The notes under the pieces: model-generated | Database searches by the model: none | Seen by the model: the letters and a program-made list of their open reading frames with translations, nothing else | What the model was told of the DNA's origin: nothing | Shown here: one piece after another, positions 7,809 to 16,701 of the stretch | How positions within the stretch are numbered: position 1 is the stretch's first letter | Layout of the letters: the number at the start of each line of letters is the position of its first letter | Position numbers and translations under genes: made by a program | Source of the DNA: Lewinella sp. LCG006 | GTDB taxonomy: Bacteria > Bacteroidota > Bacteroidia > Chitinophagales > Saprospiraceae | NCBI RefSeq assembly: GCF_040784935.1 | Contig: NZ_CP160680.1 | Span: 1,169,501-1,233,500 of the forward strand | Length of the DNA: 64,000 bases | Reading direction: 5' to 3'

Positions 7809-9218
7809 ATGAAAGTAGAACAGATTTATACCGGATGTTTGGCAGAAGCCGCTTATTATATCGAAAGCAAAGGCGAGGCCGTCATCATTGACCCGCTGCG
7901 CGAGACAGAACCCTATACCCAAAGAGCTGCTGCCGACGGTGCTAAAATCAAGTACATCCTGGAAACCCACTTCCATGCCGATTTTGTGTCGGGCCACCTT
8001 GATTTAGCCAAAAAAACAGGAGGAACTATCGTATACGGCCCTACGGCTCAGCCCAATTTTGCGGCCCACGTTGCTGCTGATGGCGAAATTCTAAAAGTAG
8101 GAGACGTTACCATCAAAGTGCTCCACACCCCCGGCCATACGATGGAAAGTTCTACCTTCTTATTACGAGATGAAAACGGAAAAGATTATGCCATCTTCAC
8201 TGGCGACACCCTCTTCCTCGGGGATGTAGGCCGCCCTGACCTGGCCATCAAGCAAGGTGAAATTACCGAGGCTGATTTAGCAGGTTTCCTTTACGACAGC
8301 CTGCGTAGCAAGATCATGCCCCTGGCCGATGAGGTCATTGTTTATCCCGGACACGGTGCCGGATCGGCTTGCGGAAAGAAAATGAGCAAAGACACCTGGG
8401 GCTACCTCGGTGACCAGAAAAAATTCAACTACGCCTTACGGGAAGACATGACCAAGGCTGAGTTTGTCAAAGAAGTGCTCACTGGACTGGTTGCTCCTCC
8501 ACAATATTTCCCCAAGAATGCGGTGATGAATAAAATGGGCTACGAAAGCATTGACACCGTCCGCGAACGTGGTGTGCAAGCACTCAGTGTACGGGCATTT
8601 AAAGCCGCTTGGGCGGAAGAAGAAGCACTCGTCATTGATACCCGCGAACCGGATGCTTTTGCGGCAGGATTCATTCCTGGTGCTATCTATTTTGGCCTCG
8701 ACAATACCTTCGCTCCTTGGGTTGGCACCTTGGTTTCGGACCTGAAACAACCCATCCTTTTCGTTGCCGACGAAGGCAAGGAGGAAGAAGTAGTGATCCG
8801 TCTGTCACGAGTGGGTTACGACAATACCATTGGTTTCCTCGAAGGAGGTTTTGCCGCCTGGCAGAAAGCGGGCGAAGAAGTAGATACCATTGAAGAGATG
8901 ACCGCTACGGAGTTTGCCCAGCAATTTGACCAAATCGAAAATGCGCTGGATGTGCGTCGTGCCAGTGAGTACAACGCAGAGCACATCGTAGGTCTGACCA
9001 ACTTCCCGCTGGATTTCATCAATACCAAGATGAACCTGCTGGATCGCAACAAGAAGTACTACCTCCACTGTGCAGGAGGCTATCGTTCGGTGATTGCTGC
9101 TTCTATCCTCAAAGCACGTGGCTTTGATCAGGTCGTAAACATCAAAGGGGGCTACAAAGCCCTTGCCGAAACCAAGCTCAAACGCACCGAGTACGTGGAG
9201 CAAGTAACGGAGTTATAG
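7809..9218 (+). CDS. MBL-fold persulfide dioxygenase-like protein fused to two rhodanese domains
   Basis: The protein is 469 aa. Residues 1-250 form a metallo-beta-lactamase domain with the metal motif HFHADFVSGH (His54, His56, Asp58), HTPGHTMES and FTGDTLF, as in ETHE1/BlrH-type persulfide dioxygenases. Two rhodanese modules follow. The first (about 265-360) has VADEG where the active-site Cys loop should be, so it looks catalytically dead. The second (about 370-460) keeps HCAGGYRS with Cys421 and should carry persulfide sulfur. The likely role is cytosolic oxidation of glutathione or low-molecular-weight persulfide to sulfite with sulfur transfer. It belongs with the sulfide:quinone oxidoreductase at 12232. 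Confidence 0.88.
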   Translation: MKVEQIYTGCLAEAAYYIESKGEAVIIDPLRETEPYTQRAAADGAKIKYILETHFHADFVSGHLDLAKKTGGTIVYGPTAQPNFAAHVAADGEILKVGDVTIKVLHTPGHTMESSTFLLRDENGKDYAIFTGDTLFLGDVGRPDLAIKQGEITEADLAGFLYDSLRSKIMPLADEVIVYPGHGAGSACGKKMSKDTWGYLGDQKKFNYALREDMTKAEFVKEVLTGLVAPPQYFPKNAVMNKMGYESIDTVRERGVQALSVRAFKAAWAEEEALVIDTREPDAFAAGFIPGAIYFGLDNTFAPWVGTLVSDLKQPILFVADEGKEEEVVIRLSRVGYDNTIGFLEGGFAAWQKAGEEVDTIEEMTATEFAQQFDQIENALDVRRASEYNAEHIVGLTNFPLDFINTKMNLLDRNKKYYLHCAGGYRSVIAASILKARGFDQVVNIKGGYKALAETKLKRTEYVEQVTEL

Positions 9219-9248
9219 TGTAGTGGAATTTTGCCAAAGTCCGTATTA

Positions 9249-9378
9249 GGATACGGGACGCTTTGCGTCCGTTTGGTAAAGGGTAGAGGGATTGAAAGAC
9301 CAAGGCTCGTTAAATTACCTAAACAGGTAACAAGATCCCTCTACACGCTACCCTAAAGACGCGAAGCGTCCTGTATCC
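9249..9378. repeat. 130-bp palindromic intergenic element
   Basis: The outer arms 9249-9269 (GGATACGGGACGCTTTGCGTC) and 9358-9378 are reverse complements with two mismatches. Inner arms (GGGTAGAGGGAT and ATCCCTCTACA...TACCC) also pair. The element sits between convergent genes, and its right arm supplies the last codons of the membrane protein gene on the minus strand. It looks like a mobile palindromic unit or a bidirectional terminator. Confidence 0.65.
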
Positions 9379-9835
9379 CTCCTCTGAAATAGGCGTAGAA
9401 ACTCAATAGAATCGCGGAAGCCGAAATATAAGTCATCAATGATCCTGGCAAGAAATTCACATATCCTCCTAAGTCCAGAAAAAGGAAATAGCCCAAGTCT
9501 GCTAAACCACCAGTAAGGGCTGCCAGGAAAATCGCATTTTTGTTTTCCTTCCAGATATAAATAGCACAGATCAGCGTCACTACGCCAATCCAAAACAGGT
9601 TGAAACCATGCTGGCCAATGATCGCGCCCAAAGCAGCGGGATAATCCATTTGCAAGGTGGTTCCATCCACCTTATCGGCTATACCGCCAATAGAGGAGGA
9701 AACATCCCCTGACAGCACAAATTTCATTGTAAGCAAGCCCGCTAATACGTGTACAACTCCCCAAACACCCCATAATACGGCGGAGATTTTCAATAGTCGA
9801 TTAAAATGTTTCATATCGCGCTTGATTTTGTCCAA
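9353..9835 (-). CDS. Four-helix integral membrane protein
   Basis: The protein is 160 aa (or 153 aa from the second Met). It has four hydrophobic helices: ISAVLWGVWGVVHVLAGLL, GFNLFWIGVVTLICAIYIW, AIFLAALTGGLADLGYFLFL and SLMTYISASAILLSFYAYF. No catalytic motif is visible. It sits in the sulfide/peroxide region between the persulfide dioxygenase (convergent) and the Crp/Fnr gene (same strand, 75 bp upstream). The C-terminal residues GIQDASRL are encoded by the arm of a palindromic element, so the end of the protein may have been altered by its insertion. Function unknown. Confidence 0.7.
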   Translation of the reverse strand: MDKIKRDMKHFNRLLKISAVLWGVWGVVHVLAGLLTMKFVLSGDVSSSIGGIADKVDGTTLQMDYPAALGAIIGQHGFNLFWIGVVTLICAIYIWKENKNAIFLAALTGGLADLGYFLFLDLGGYVNFLPGSLMTYISASAILLSFYAYFRGGIQDASRL

Positions 9836-9909
9836 TTCTTTAATTCGACAAATATCTAACGCCTGTTACGGGTGTGCATTAACCTAGATTAAGAAATGAA
9901 AACCAACGC

Positions 9910-10377
9910 TTATTTATGCTTTCGCTCGCCCTTCACCTTGCTCAAAGCCTCTGGTGTAATACCAAGGTAAGAGGCTACCATCTTCTGAGGAACCCGTTGG
10001 ATAATATCGGGATAAGTGACGACAAAATGCTCATAACGCTTGATCGCAGGAGCACTCATCAGCATGATGATCCGTTGTTGTAAAACGGCGAGGCGGTTGA
10101 TCAATGGTCTTGCTTTGATATCTTCTCGCTCCAGGTTTTTTTCTAAAACAATGACCACTGAATCCTCTAAGGCATCAATGAACAAATCACAGGGTACTTC
10201 TGGAGCTTGATTATCTGCAACGGTCCAACCTTCAGGACCAAACATAAAAATATGCTCTTTCCCCTTCTCATCAATTGCATAACTACGGAGCAAGCCCTTT
10301 TTGACCACGTAAACTTTTGTGTGAAGATCACCGCTTCTTTGGATAATCTCTCCTTTTGATGGGTAAATGATATTCAT
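9910..10377 (-). CDS. Crp/Fnr-family transcriptional regulator (short form)
   Basis: The protein is 155 aa, shorter than the usual 190 aa or more. The cNMP-binding-like beta roll occupies about 5-95 (SKGEIIQRSGDLHTKVYVVKKGLLRSY, HIFMFGPEGW). A dimerisation helix and a C-terminal HTH follow (RVPQKMVASYLGITPEALSKVK). An in-frame stop lies just upstream of the first Met, so the short N-terminus is real in this sequence. There are no Fe-S cysteines, so it is not a classical Fnr. It probably controls the surrounding sulfide/peroxide genes. The peroxiredoxin gene is divergent from it, and Crp-type sites precede the persulfide dioxygenase gene. Confidence 0.85.
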   Translation of the reverse strand: MNIIYPSKGEIIQRSGDLHTKVYVVKKGLLRSYAIDEKGKEHIFMFGPEGWTVADNQAPEVPCDLFIDALEDSVVIVLEKNLEREDIKARPLINRLAVLQQRIIMLMSAPAIKRYEHFVVTYPDIIQRVPQKMVASYLGITPEALSKVKGERKHK

Positions 10378-10528
10378 GCTCTTAGTGGTCTTTTAGAAAT
10401 CCTCCCGTAATCATTCCGCAAGTTGCCACATTTTGTGAAAAAACCGAGCAGACTGTGACTCACATTACTGAACGCTCCTCTTACTGCCTGTAACTTAGTT
10501 GTATCATAAAAAACAAACTCCAATAATC

Positions 10529-11185
10529 ATGGAACAAACCATAAATAGTATGCCCCGCATCGGGGAATTAGCTCCTGATTTCACGGCGATCACCACCACC
10601 GGAAAGCTACAGCTTTCGGAATACAATAAAGGTAGTTGGGTCATTCTTTTTTCCCACCCCGCAGATTTCACCCCCGTGTGTACCACGGAAATGTCGGCCT
10701 TTGCTGTAGAGCAAGAATGGTTCGCTAAACGCAATACCAAACTGATCGGTCTCAGTATCGACAGTATCCACTCTCACCTTGCGTGGGTGAATAATGTGCG
10801 AGAAAAAACGGAGGTCTACATGCAGTTTCCCATCATCGCTGATTTGGATATGAAAGTAGCTAACCTCTACGGCATGCTACACCCGGGTGAAAGTTCTACT
10901 GCAGCAGTAAGAGCCGTATTTATCATCGATCCTAAAGGTATCATGCGGCTTATCATGTACTATCCGTTGAATGTGGGTAGAAACATGGCAGAGATCCAAC
11001 GCTCACTGATCGCCCTGCAAACGGCCGACGAGCACAAATGTGCGCTCCCTGTCAACTGGCAGCCTGGTGACAAAGCAATTGTTCCCCCTCCCAAAACTTT
11101 GCTAGAAATGGACGAGCGCATTGCCAACACCTCGTATGAGAAAGTAGATTTTTATCTCGCCAAGCGAGAACTCTCTGCCAATTAG
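10529..11185 (+). CDS. Peroxiredoxin of the Prx6/1-Cys group
   Basis: The protein is 218 aa from ATG 10529; the upstream TTG extension at 10499 is not needed. It is an AhpC/TSA thioredoxin fold with the peroxidatic motif HPADFTPVCTTEM (Cys51). The Prx6-type C-terminal extension (DEHKCALPVNWQPGD) carries a second Cys seen in archaeal-type enzymes. It reduces H2O2 and organic or sulfur peroxides in the cytosol. It is divergent from the Crp/Fnr gene with a shared 150-bp control region. A strong terminator lies about 90 bp downstream. Confidence 0.9.
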   Translation: MEQTINSMPRIGELAPDFTAITTTGKLQLSEYNKGSWVILFSHPADFTPVCTTEMSAFAVEQEWFAKRNTKLIGLSIDSIHSHLAWVNNVREKTEVYMQFPIIADLDMKVANLYGMLHPGESSTAAVRAVFIIDPKGIMRLIMYYPLNVGRNMAEIQRSLIALQTADEHKCALPVNWQPGDKAIVPPPKTLLEMDERIANTSYEKVDFYLAKRELSAN

Positions 11186-11275
11186 GGAGTAGCTGGCAAA
11201 TATTAGACGATTGCCGCAAGGCCTAACTTGTGGCCGCTAAAAGTACCCTTACCTACTACAATTTAAGGTGTGATT

Positions 11276-11341
11276 AGTAGAAGTTTCCAGCAGGCATGCA
11301 CGGGCACAAAAGCCTGTCAGCCTGCTGGTTCTACTTTTTTT
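11276..11341 (+). terminator. Rho-independent terminator after peroxiredoxin gene
   Basis: AGTAGAA..CCAGCAGGC pairs with GCCTGCTGG.TTCTACT across a 24-nt loop and is followed by a run of seven or more T. The rest of the 271-bp gap to the next gene is A/T-rich with no gene visible. Confidence 0.8.
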
Positions 11342-11456
11342 AAGAAAATTAGCCTTTAGTCATAAGTAAATATGAATATATTTTCATACAATTGTATATT
11401 GTTTTATGAATACTCCCCAAAATAATAAAGCATAATAAACCCAGAAAAGAAAATAT

Positions 11457-12221
11457 ATGAGCAAAAACGGAAGTCTTGCCCACTGGGAAGAAACACCCGC
11501 CGGCCAGCAGGTGAAAGCCCGGTTAGCAGAAGAAAAAACACTTTTGGCCTTAGATAAAATACTGGCTCGGCTGGATACCGTAGAAGAAGCCGTAAGTGGT
11601 TTGGCGACTGCTATGCACCAAGGGCCAGGTATGGTAGCTATGGTGGCAGACATGGCCGACGAAGCCTATCGTCGAACTGATGCCCATGGGATCAATCTGG
11701 AAACACGCTTAAAAGGAGCACTAGAAATAGCCGACAAACTAACAGCCCCGGCGATGGTCGACAAGTTGAGCAATCTTTTGGCCCTATCCGAACAGCTACC
11801 AGGAATGGTAGTCATGACCGCCGACATGGCTGATGAAGTTTATCGCCAAGCAGATAACCGTGGTGTGAGTATTGAGCAACGCCTGGGCGTTGCCCTTGAG
11901 CTGGCCGAAAAACTTACCGAGCCCGCCATGGTGGATAAACTCAACGGAATCCTCGCTTTTTCTGATCAGCTGCCCGGTCTTATTGCACTAGGCATGGACA
12001 CCCTGGACGAAGGTCTGCGAAAAGCCCGGGAAAACGGCCTCGAACCTGAAACAATGGTAGAATGGGCTGCCCAGTTTGGCCGCGCTATGCGCGAAGCGCA
12101 AACAGCGCCTACCACCAAGGTAGGAGCGTTTGGTATGCTTACAGCCTTACGCGATCCCGACCGGCAAAAAGCACTCGGTTTCTCCCTCAATTTCTTAAAA
12201 TATTTAGGCAAACAACTATAA
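11457..12221 (+). CDS. DUF1641 family protein
   Basis: The protein is 254 aa, all helical. It contains repeated units of about 55 residues with the pattern LDGxLELAEKLTxPAMVDKLNxxLxLSxQLPGMVxMxxDMxDE, clearly seen three times (about 45-75, 80-130, 135-185). This matches DUF1641 proteins, which are commonly encoded beside sulfide:quinone oxidoreductases. It ends 10 bp before the SQR start, so the two are co-transcribed. A role as an accessory or membrane-docking partner of SQR is inferred from this constant neighbourhood. Confidence 0.8.
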   Translation: MSKNGSLAHWEETPAGQQVKARLAEEKTLLALDKILARLDTVEEAVSGLATAMHQGPGMVAMVADMADEAYRRTDAHGINLETRLKGALEIADKLTAPAMVDKLSNLLALSEQLPGMVVMTADMADEVYRQADNRGVSIEQRLGVALELAEKLTEPAMVDKLNGILAFSDQLPGLIALGMDTLDEGLRKARENGLEPETMVEWAAQFGRAMREAQTAPTTKVGAFGMLTALRDPDRQKALGFSLNFLKYLGKQL

Positions 12222-12231
12222 CTAACCAATA

Positions 12232-13425
12232 ATGGCACATCACGAAGTACTCATCGTTGGCGGCGGTTCCGCCGGTCTTGCCGTAGGCGCTATGCTACGC
12301 AACCAAGCTAATCCTCCAGCAGTCACTATTGTTGACCCCAGCGAGAAACACTATTATCAGCCCATCTGGACGCTCGTGGGTGCGGGCGTTTTCCCCAAAG
12401 AAATTTCCGAGCGCGAGGAAGCCGATTACATTCCACCCGGTGCCACCTGGATCAAGCAAGCCGTTGCAACCTTCGATCCAGACAATAATGCCATTACACT
12501 GGCCAATGGCGAGACACACACCTATCAAGTATTGGTAGTTACAGCTGGTATCCAGATCAACTGGGACGCCGTGGACGGACTAAAAGAAAGTGTGGGCAAG
12601 CCCGGTACCGGCGTTTGCAGCAACTACGCTTTCGAGACGGTAGAGAGCACTTGGGCTAACATCAAAAGCCTTAAAAAAGGTACGGCCATTTTTACCGAGC
12701 CTAATACCCCAATTAAGTGTGGCGGTGCTCCGCAAAAGATTACCTATCTGGCCTGTGATCACTGGCGTCGCAGTAATGTGCGCAGCAAGATTGACGTGCA
12801 GTTCTGCAAAGGCGGCGTAGGCATCTTTGCCGTTAAGAAATATGCCGATGCGCTGAACAAGGTATTGGAGCGTCATGGTATCCATACCAACTGGAACAAG
12901 AATTTGGTGGCGGTAGATGCCAATAAGAAAGAAGCTGTTTTCCAGGATTTGGAATCTGGTGATCACACCAGCATGTCATTCGATATGATTCACGTGACAC
13001 CTCCACAAGGGCCACCGAACTTCATCAAGAATAGCCCACTGGCGGCTGAAACTGGTTGGGTAGAAGTGGATAAGCACACCACACAGCACACCCGGTACGC
13101 AAATGTATTCTCACTGGGAGATTGTAGCAATCTGCCAACCTCCAAAACGGGAGCCGCTATCCGTAAGCAAGCCCCGACCACGACGGCTAACATCATGGCC
13201 TTCCTGGCTGGACAAGAACTGCCCAAGCAGTATAACGGCTACACCTCTTGTCCGTTAGTAACGGGTTACGGTAGCCTAATTTTGGCGGAGTTCGATTACG
13301 ACAAGCAACCCATGGAGAGCTTCCCCTTCAATCAGGCAGAAGAACGCTACAGCATGTATGCCCTGAAAGCTTATGCCTTACCAAAAATGTACTGGCACGG
13401 AATGCTACGGGGACGAGAGTTCTAA
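12232..13425 (+). CDS. sqr: Sulfide:quinone oxidoreductase (SQR)
   Basis: The protein is 397 aa, an FAD-dependent oxidoreductase of the two-dinucleotide-fold flavoprotein family. The N-terminal GGGSAGLAVGA is the FAD-binding GxGxxG. Three cysteines in SQR-typical contexts are present: Cys129 (GVCSNYAFE), Cys163 (IKCGGAPQK, as in the mitochondrial SQOR type) and Cys340 (YTSCPLVTGYG). It oxidises sulfide and passes electrons to membrane quinone. The resulting persulfide would be handled by the MBL-rhodanese protein at 7809. A terminator hairpin follows at 13468-13513. Confidence 0.9.
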   Translation: MAHHEVLIVGGGSAGLAVGAMLRNQANPPAVTIVDPSEKHYYQPIWTLVGAGVFPKEISEREEADYIPPGATWIKQAVATFDPDNNAITLANGETHTYQVLVVTAGIQINWDAVDGLKESVGKPGTGVCSNYAFETVESTWANIKSLKKGTAIFTEPNTPIKCGGAPQKITYLACDHWRRSNVRSKIDVQFCKGGVGIFAVKKYADALNKVLERHGIHTNWNKNLVAVDANKKEAVFQDLESGDHTSMSFDMIHVTPPQGPPNFIKNSPLAAETGWVEVDKHTTQHTRYANVFSLGDCSNLPTSKTGAAIRKQAPTTTANIMAFLAGQELPKQYNGYTSCPLVTGYGSLILAEFDYDKQPMESFPFNQAEERYSMYALKAYALPKMYWHGMLRGREF

Positions 13426-13467
13426 GTGACGGGCAAAAAATTACTAAGTATTGCTTTCGTAAAAAAA

Positions 13468-13513
13468 ATAAAATGGCAGGTGCTTCTAACGATGGAAGTA
13501 TCTGCCATTTTTC
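13468..13513 (+). terminator. Terminator between SQR and transhydrogenase operons
   Basis: AAATGGCAG at 13471-13479 pairs with CTGCCATTT at 13502-13510, with further pairing of GCTTC/GGAAG inside. It is flanked by an A-run and a T-run, so it can act in both directions. Confidence 0.8.
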
Positions 13514-13548
13514 GTATCATGTGTCAGTTAATTACAAAATAGCGAGCG

Positions 13549-14631
13549 ATGAGTGTAACATTTGGTGTCCTGGCAGAGCACAATGACAAGCGCGTAGCAC
13601 TGGTTCCGAAGAACGTAGAAAAACTGGTTGGAATGGGTGCGACGGTCTTGGTAGAACATTCGGCTGGGCAAAATGCCGGTTTCGCGGATGAGATGTACCA
13701 ACAAGCCGGGGCCACCGGTGCCACACAAGAGGACCTACTTACCAAAGCAGATATTCTGCTCAGCATTTATCCTCCTGAACGGGAACGTCTGGCAAAATTC
13801 CCTGCCGGAAAAATTCTCGTCAGCCAGTTTCGACCTTATTTCGACGAAGATGTGGTGAGCTATCTACAGCAACATCAGCTGCAAGCATTCAGCCTCGATA
13901 TGATTCCTCGGAGTACGCTGGCCCAAAGGATGGATGTTCTGTCCTCGATGGCGTCTATTGCGGGTTACCAGGCCGTATTGGCAGCTGCCCGCCTCTTGCC
14001 CCGCTTTTTTCCGATGATGATTACCGCCGCGGGAAGTATCAAGCCCGCAAAAGTGTTGATTATCGGTGCTGGTGTAGCGGGCCTGCAAGCTATTGCTACC
14101 GCCAAACGACTCGGAGCTATTGTAGAGGCCTTTGACGTGAGGGCAGCCGCACGCGAAGAAGTACAAAGCCTCGGCGCCCGTTTTGTAGAAGTAGAAGGGG
14201 CAAAAGATGATGCTACAGCCGGTGGTTACGCAGTAGAACAAACCGAAGAATTCAAGAAAAAGCAGGCAGCGCTTATCCAGGAGCACGCTCGGCAAGCGGA
14301 TGTAGTGATCACCACCGCTCAAGTTAGGGGCAGGAAAGCTCCCATACTCGTAGAAGCAGATACGGTAGGCCAGATGCGGCCCGGCTCGGTGATCGTAGAC
14401 CTGGCTGCTTCTACGGGTGGCAACTGCGCACTCACCCAAGATGAAAAAACCATCGTTCACGAGGGCGTCACCATTTTAGGTCATTCTGACCTTGCGAAAG
14501 AAATGCCGCAAAACGCCAGCGAACTTTTCAGCAATAACCTCTTCAACTTTTTAGAACTTCTGGTCAAAGAAGGGGAATTGTTCATTGATGAAAGTAACGA
14601 AATCGTCAGCAGTACACTCATTACTAAGTAA
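13549..14631 (+). CDS. pntA: NAD(P) transhydrogenase subunit alpha part 1
   Basis: The protein is 360 aa. It is the soluble NAD(H)-binding domain I of proton-translocating transhydrogenase, of the AlaDH/PNT family: N-terminal RVALVPKNVEKL, nucleotide motif VLIIGAGVAGLQAIATAKRLGA, DVR, and VIVDLAASTGGNCALT. It binds NADH for hydride transfer to NADP. As in many bacteria, the alpha subunit is split; the membrane part is the next gene 23 bp downstream. The short C-terminus (360 aa rather than about 510 in E. coli PntA) fits this. Confidence 0.93.
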   Translation: MSVTFGVLAEHNDKRVALVPKNVEKLVGMGATVLVEHSAGQNAGFADEMYQQAGATGATQEDLLTKADILLSIYPPERERLAKFPAGKILVSQFRPYFDEDVVSYLQQHQLQAFSLDMIPRSTLAQRMDVLSSMASIAGYQAVLAAARLLPRFFPMMITAAGSIKPAKVLIIGAGVAGLQAIATAKRLGAIVEAFDVRAAAREEVQSLGARFVEVEGAKDDATAGGYAVEQTEEFKKKQAALIQEHARQADVVITTAQVRGRKAPILVEADTVGQMRPGSVIVDLAASTGGNCALTQDEKTIVHEGVTILGHSDLAKEMPQNASELFSNNLFNFLELLVKEGELFIDESNEIVSSTLITK

Positions 14632-14654
14632 CGAAGAACACAAAATCCTTCCTT

Positions 14655-14966
14655 ATGGATCAGCTTATTGCCTTTTTCAATGAGCATTTACTGATGCTCT
14701 ACCTCCTATTGTTCACCATCATTCTGGGCTTTGAGATCATTGCCAAGGTGCCTACCGTTTTGCATACGCCTCTGATGTCGGGTGCGAATGCGATCAGCGG
14801 AGTCGTCATTATCGGGGGTATTTTGCTCGTCAAACAAGCAGCAGCCGATGATTGGTTGCTACTTGTAGGTGGTGCGGTGGCCATTGTACTGGGCATGATC
14901 AACGTAGTGGGAGGTTTTGCCGTTACGGATCGGATGTTGGATATGTTTAAGAAAAAGAAAAGCTAG
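14655..14966 (+). CDS. pntAB: NAD(P) transhydrogenase subunit alpha part 2
   Basis: The protein is 103 aa with three to four transmembrane helices (LLMLYLLLFTIILGFEII, NAISGVVIIGGILLV, WLLLVGGAVAIVLGMINVVGGF). The loop motif VPTVLHTPLMSGANAISG is diagnostic for the PntA membrane domain II. It lies between the other two transhydrogenase genes, 4 bp before the pntB ATG. It forms part of the proton channel with PntB. Confidence 0.93.
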   Translation: MDQLIAFFNEHLLMLYLLLFTIILGFEIIAKVPTVLHTPLMSGANAISGVVIIGGILLVKQAAADDWLLLVGGAVAIVLGMINVVGGFAVTDRMLDMFKKKKS

Positions 14967-14970
14967 ACCC

Positions 14971-16365
14971 ATGTTAGAAGCAGTTATCAATTTAGCTTAT
15001 TTGGTAGGCGCGCTGGCTTTTGTGCTGGGGCTGCGCCGGCTTAGTTCACCAGATACCGCCAAAAACGGTAATCGCCTGGCCGCCATAGGCATGGGCATTG
15101 CTATTGTGGCCACCTTGCTCACTCCCGGCGGCAACGGTACCCTGATCTGGATATTGGGTGCCATGCTCGTAGGTGCCATCATTGGTTGGCGAGCGGCGAC
15201 CAAAGTAGAAATGACCGAAATGCCCCAGCTGGTCTCCATTTTCAATGGTCTTGGAGGGGCGAGTGCTGTGGCACTTGGCGGCCTGGAGTTACAGCGCATC
15301 GTAGGTGGTACCCAAAGTGCCACCATCAACGAAATGCTGATCCTGCTACTCACCTTGTTTATCGGTGGGGTAGCTTTCACGGGTAGTATCCTGGCTTATC
15401 TAAAACTTGATGGCAAAGTGTGGGATGAAAAAATCACCCTACCCCGTCATAGCCTCATCAACGGCATCTTTCTGCTGGGACTGGTGGCGTTCATGGCCTA
15501 CCTCTGCCTCTTCCCCGCACAATTGACAACAGGGATGCTGATCCTCTTTACGGTACTGACCCTCATTTACGGCTTCTCTTTTGTAGCTCCGATCGGTGGT
15601 GCCGACATGCCGGTGGTGATCTCTCTGCTCAACTCTTTTACTGGGCTTTCGGCCGCCGCAGCGGGTCTGATTTATGACAATCAGATCATGCTGGTGGGGG
15701 GCATCCTGGTAGGTGCATCCGGCACCATCCTCACCGTCTTGATGTGTAATGCCATGAACCGCTCACTCTTCAATGTCCTCATCGGAGGCTTTAGCGCCAG
15801 CGGAGGAACCAGCAAAGCCGCTAGTGGCGACCAAAACGTGATAGAAGTGAGCCTGTCCGATTTGGCAATACATATGTATTACTCGCAAAAAGTAATGGTC
15901 GTCCCCGGTTACGGTTTGGCCGTAGCGCAGGCCCAAAAAGCCTGTAAAGAACTGGATGAATTGCTGGAAGCCAATCAGGTAGAGGTAAAGTACGCCATCC
16001 ACCCCGTAGCAGGCCGCATGCCTGGACACATGAATGTGCTGCTAGCCGAAGTAGACATCCCCTATAACAAATTACTGGATCTGGAAGAAGCAAATGCCGA
16101 ACTGAAAGACACCGACGTGGTGATTATTGTAGGTGCCAACGACGTCGTCAATCCTGCAGCCGAAGACGACCCGGGAAGTTCCATTTACGGCATGCCTGTC
16201 TTACAAGTTTGGAATGCCAAGCAGGTGGTCGTCCTCAAACGGAGTATGCGCCCCGGCTACGCAGGGATCGAAAATCCGCTCTTCTTCCACGAAAGAACCA
16301 AGATGCTCTTTGGCGACGCGAAGGACTCTTTGCAGAAACTGGTGAGTGAGGTAAAGAATCAGTAG
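14971..16365 (+). CDS. pntB: NAD(P) transhydrogenase subunit beta
   Basis: The protein is 464 aa from ATG 14971; an upstream ATG at 14917 lies inside the preceding gene and is rejected. About nine membrane helices occupy residues 1-260 (ending near LIGGFSASGG). The C-terminal NADP-binding domain III follows, with VPGYGLAVAQAQ, HPVAGRMPGHMNVLLAE, GANDVVNPAA and KRSMRPGYAGIENPLFF. It couples proton entry to NADPH formation in the inner membrane. It completes a standard three-gene pntAA-pntAB-pntB operon. Confidence 0.94.
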   Translation: MLEAVINLAYLVGALAFVLGLRRLSSPDTAKNGNRLAAIGMGIAIVATLLTPGGNGTLIWILGAMLVGAIIGWRAATKVEMTEMPQLVSIFNGLGGASAVALGGLELQRIVGGTQSATINEMLILLLTLFIGGVAFTGSILAYLKLDGKVWDEKITLPRHSLINGIFLLGLVAFMAYLCLFPAQLTTGMLILFTVLTLIYGFSFVAPIGGADMPVVISLLNSFTGLSAAAAGLIYDNQIMLVGGILVGASGTILTVLMCNAMNRSLFNVLIGGFSASGGTSKAASGDQNVIEVSLSDLAIHMYYSQKVMVVPGYGLAVAQAQKACKELDELLEANQVEVKYAIHPVAGRMPGHMNVLLAEVDIPYNKLLDLEEANAELKDTDVVIIVGANDVVNPAAEDDPGSSIYGMPVLQVWNAKQVVVLKRSMRPGYAGIENPLFFHERTKMLFGDAKDSLQKLVSEVKNQ

Positions 16366-16470
16366 CTAGTGATTAAGTAAACTGGGCTAAACACCACGCA
16401 TGATAAGAAGAAAATCAAGGAAAAAGATTCAATCCATACACCAGAAGCGAGACTCAAGAACGAATTAAAG

Positions 16471-16701
16471 ATGAATGAGATATTTAAGGAATTAATTGAT
16501 TCTGGTTGGAAGATCGCAGAAGAACCCTATTCACTAATAAACAACCATGGTTATGTTTTAATAGAGGATACGAGTTCATGGTTGATACTGATGAGCCCAG
16601 AAAAGAAAAGAATTTGGGATTACCCTGTGCTTTCATTTTATAAGAATTGGATATGTAATTCCATAAATAGAGAATGTAATAGTGATTTTGATTCTCAATA
16701 A
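16471..16701 (+). CDS. Small hypothetical protein
   Basis: The protein is 76 aa. It is aromatic-rich and soluble (WKIAEEPYSLINNHGYVLIED, WLILMSPEKKRIWDYPVLSFY), with no domain I recognise. The gene is noticeably A/T-rich compared with the GC-richer transhydrogenase operon before it and lies next to a repeat-rich gap. The aperiodic hydrophobic pattern looks like a folded small domain, possibly an orphan or immunity-like remnant. Whether it is expressed cannot be judged from sequence. Confidence 0.45.
   Translation: MNEIFKELIDSGWKIAEEPYSLINNHGYVLIEDTSSWLILMSPEKKRIWDYPVLSFYKNWICNSINRECNSDFDSQ

Noticed and set aside
13864-14460. Long open frame (198 codons) antisense to pntA part 1
   Set aside because: It lies entirely opposite a certain gene, and its translation is low-complexity and Cys/His-rich without domain features.
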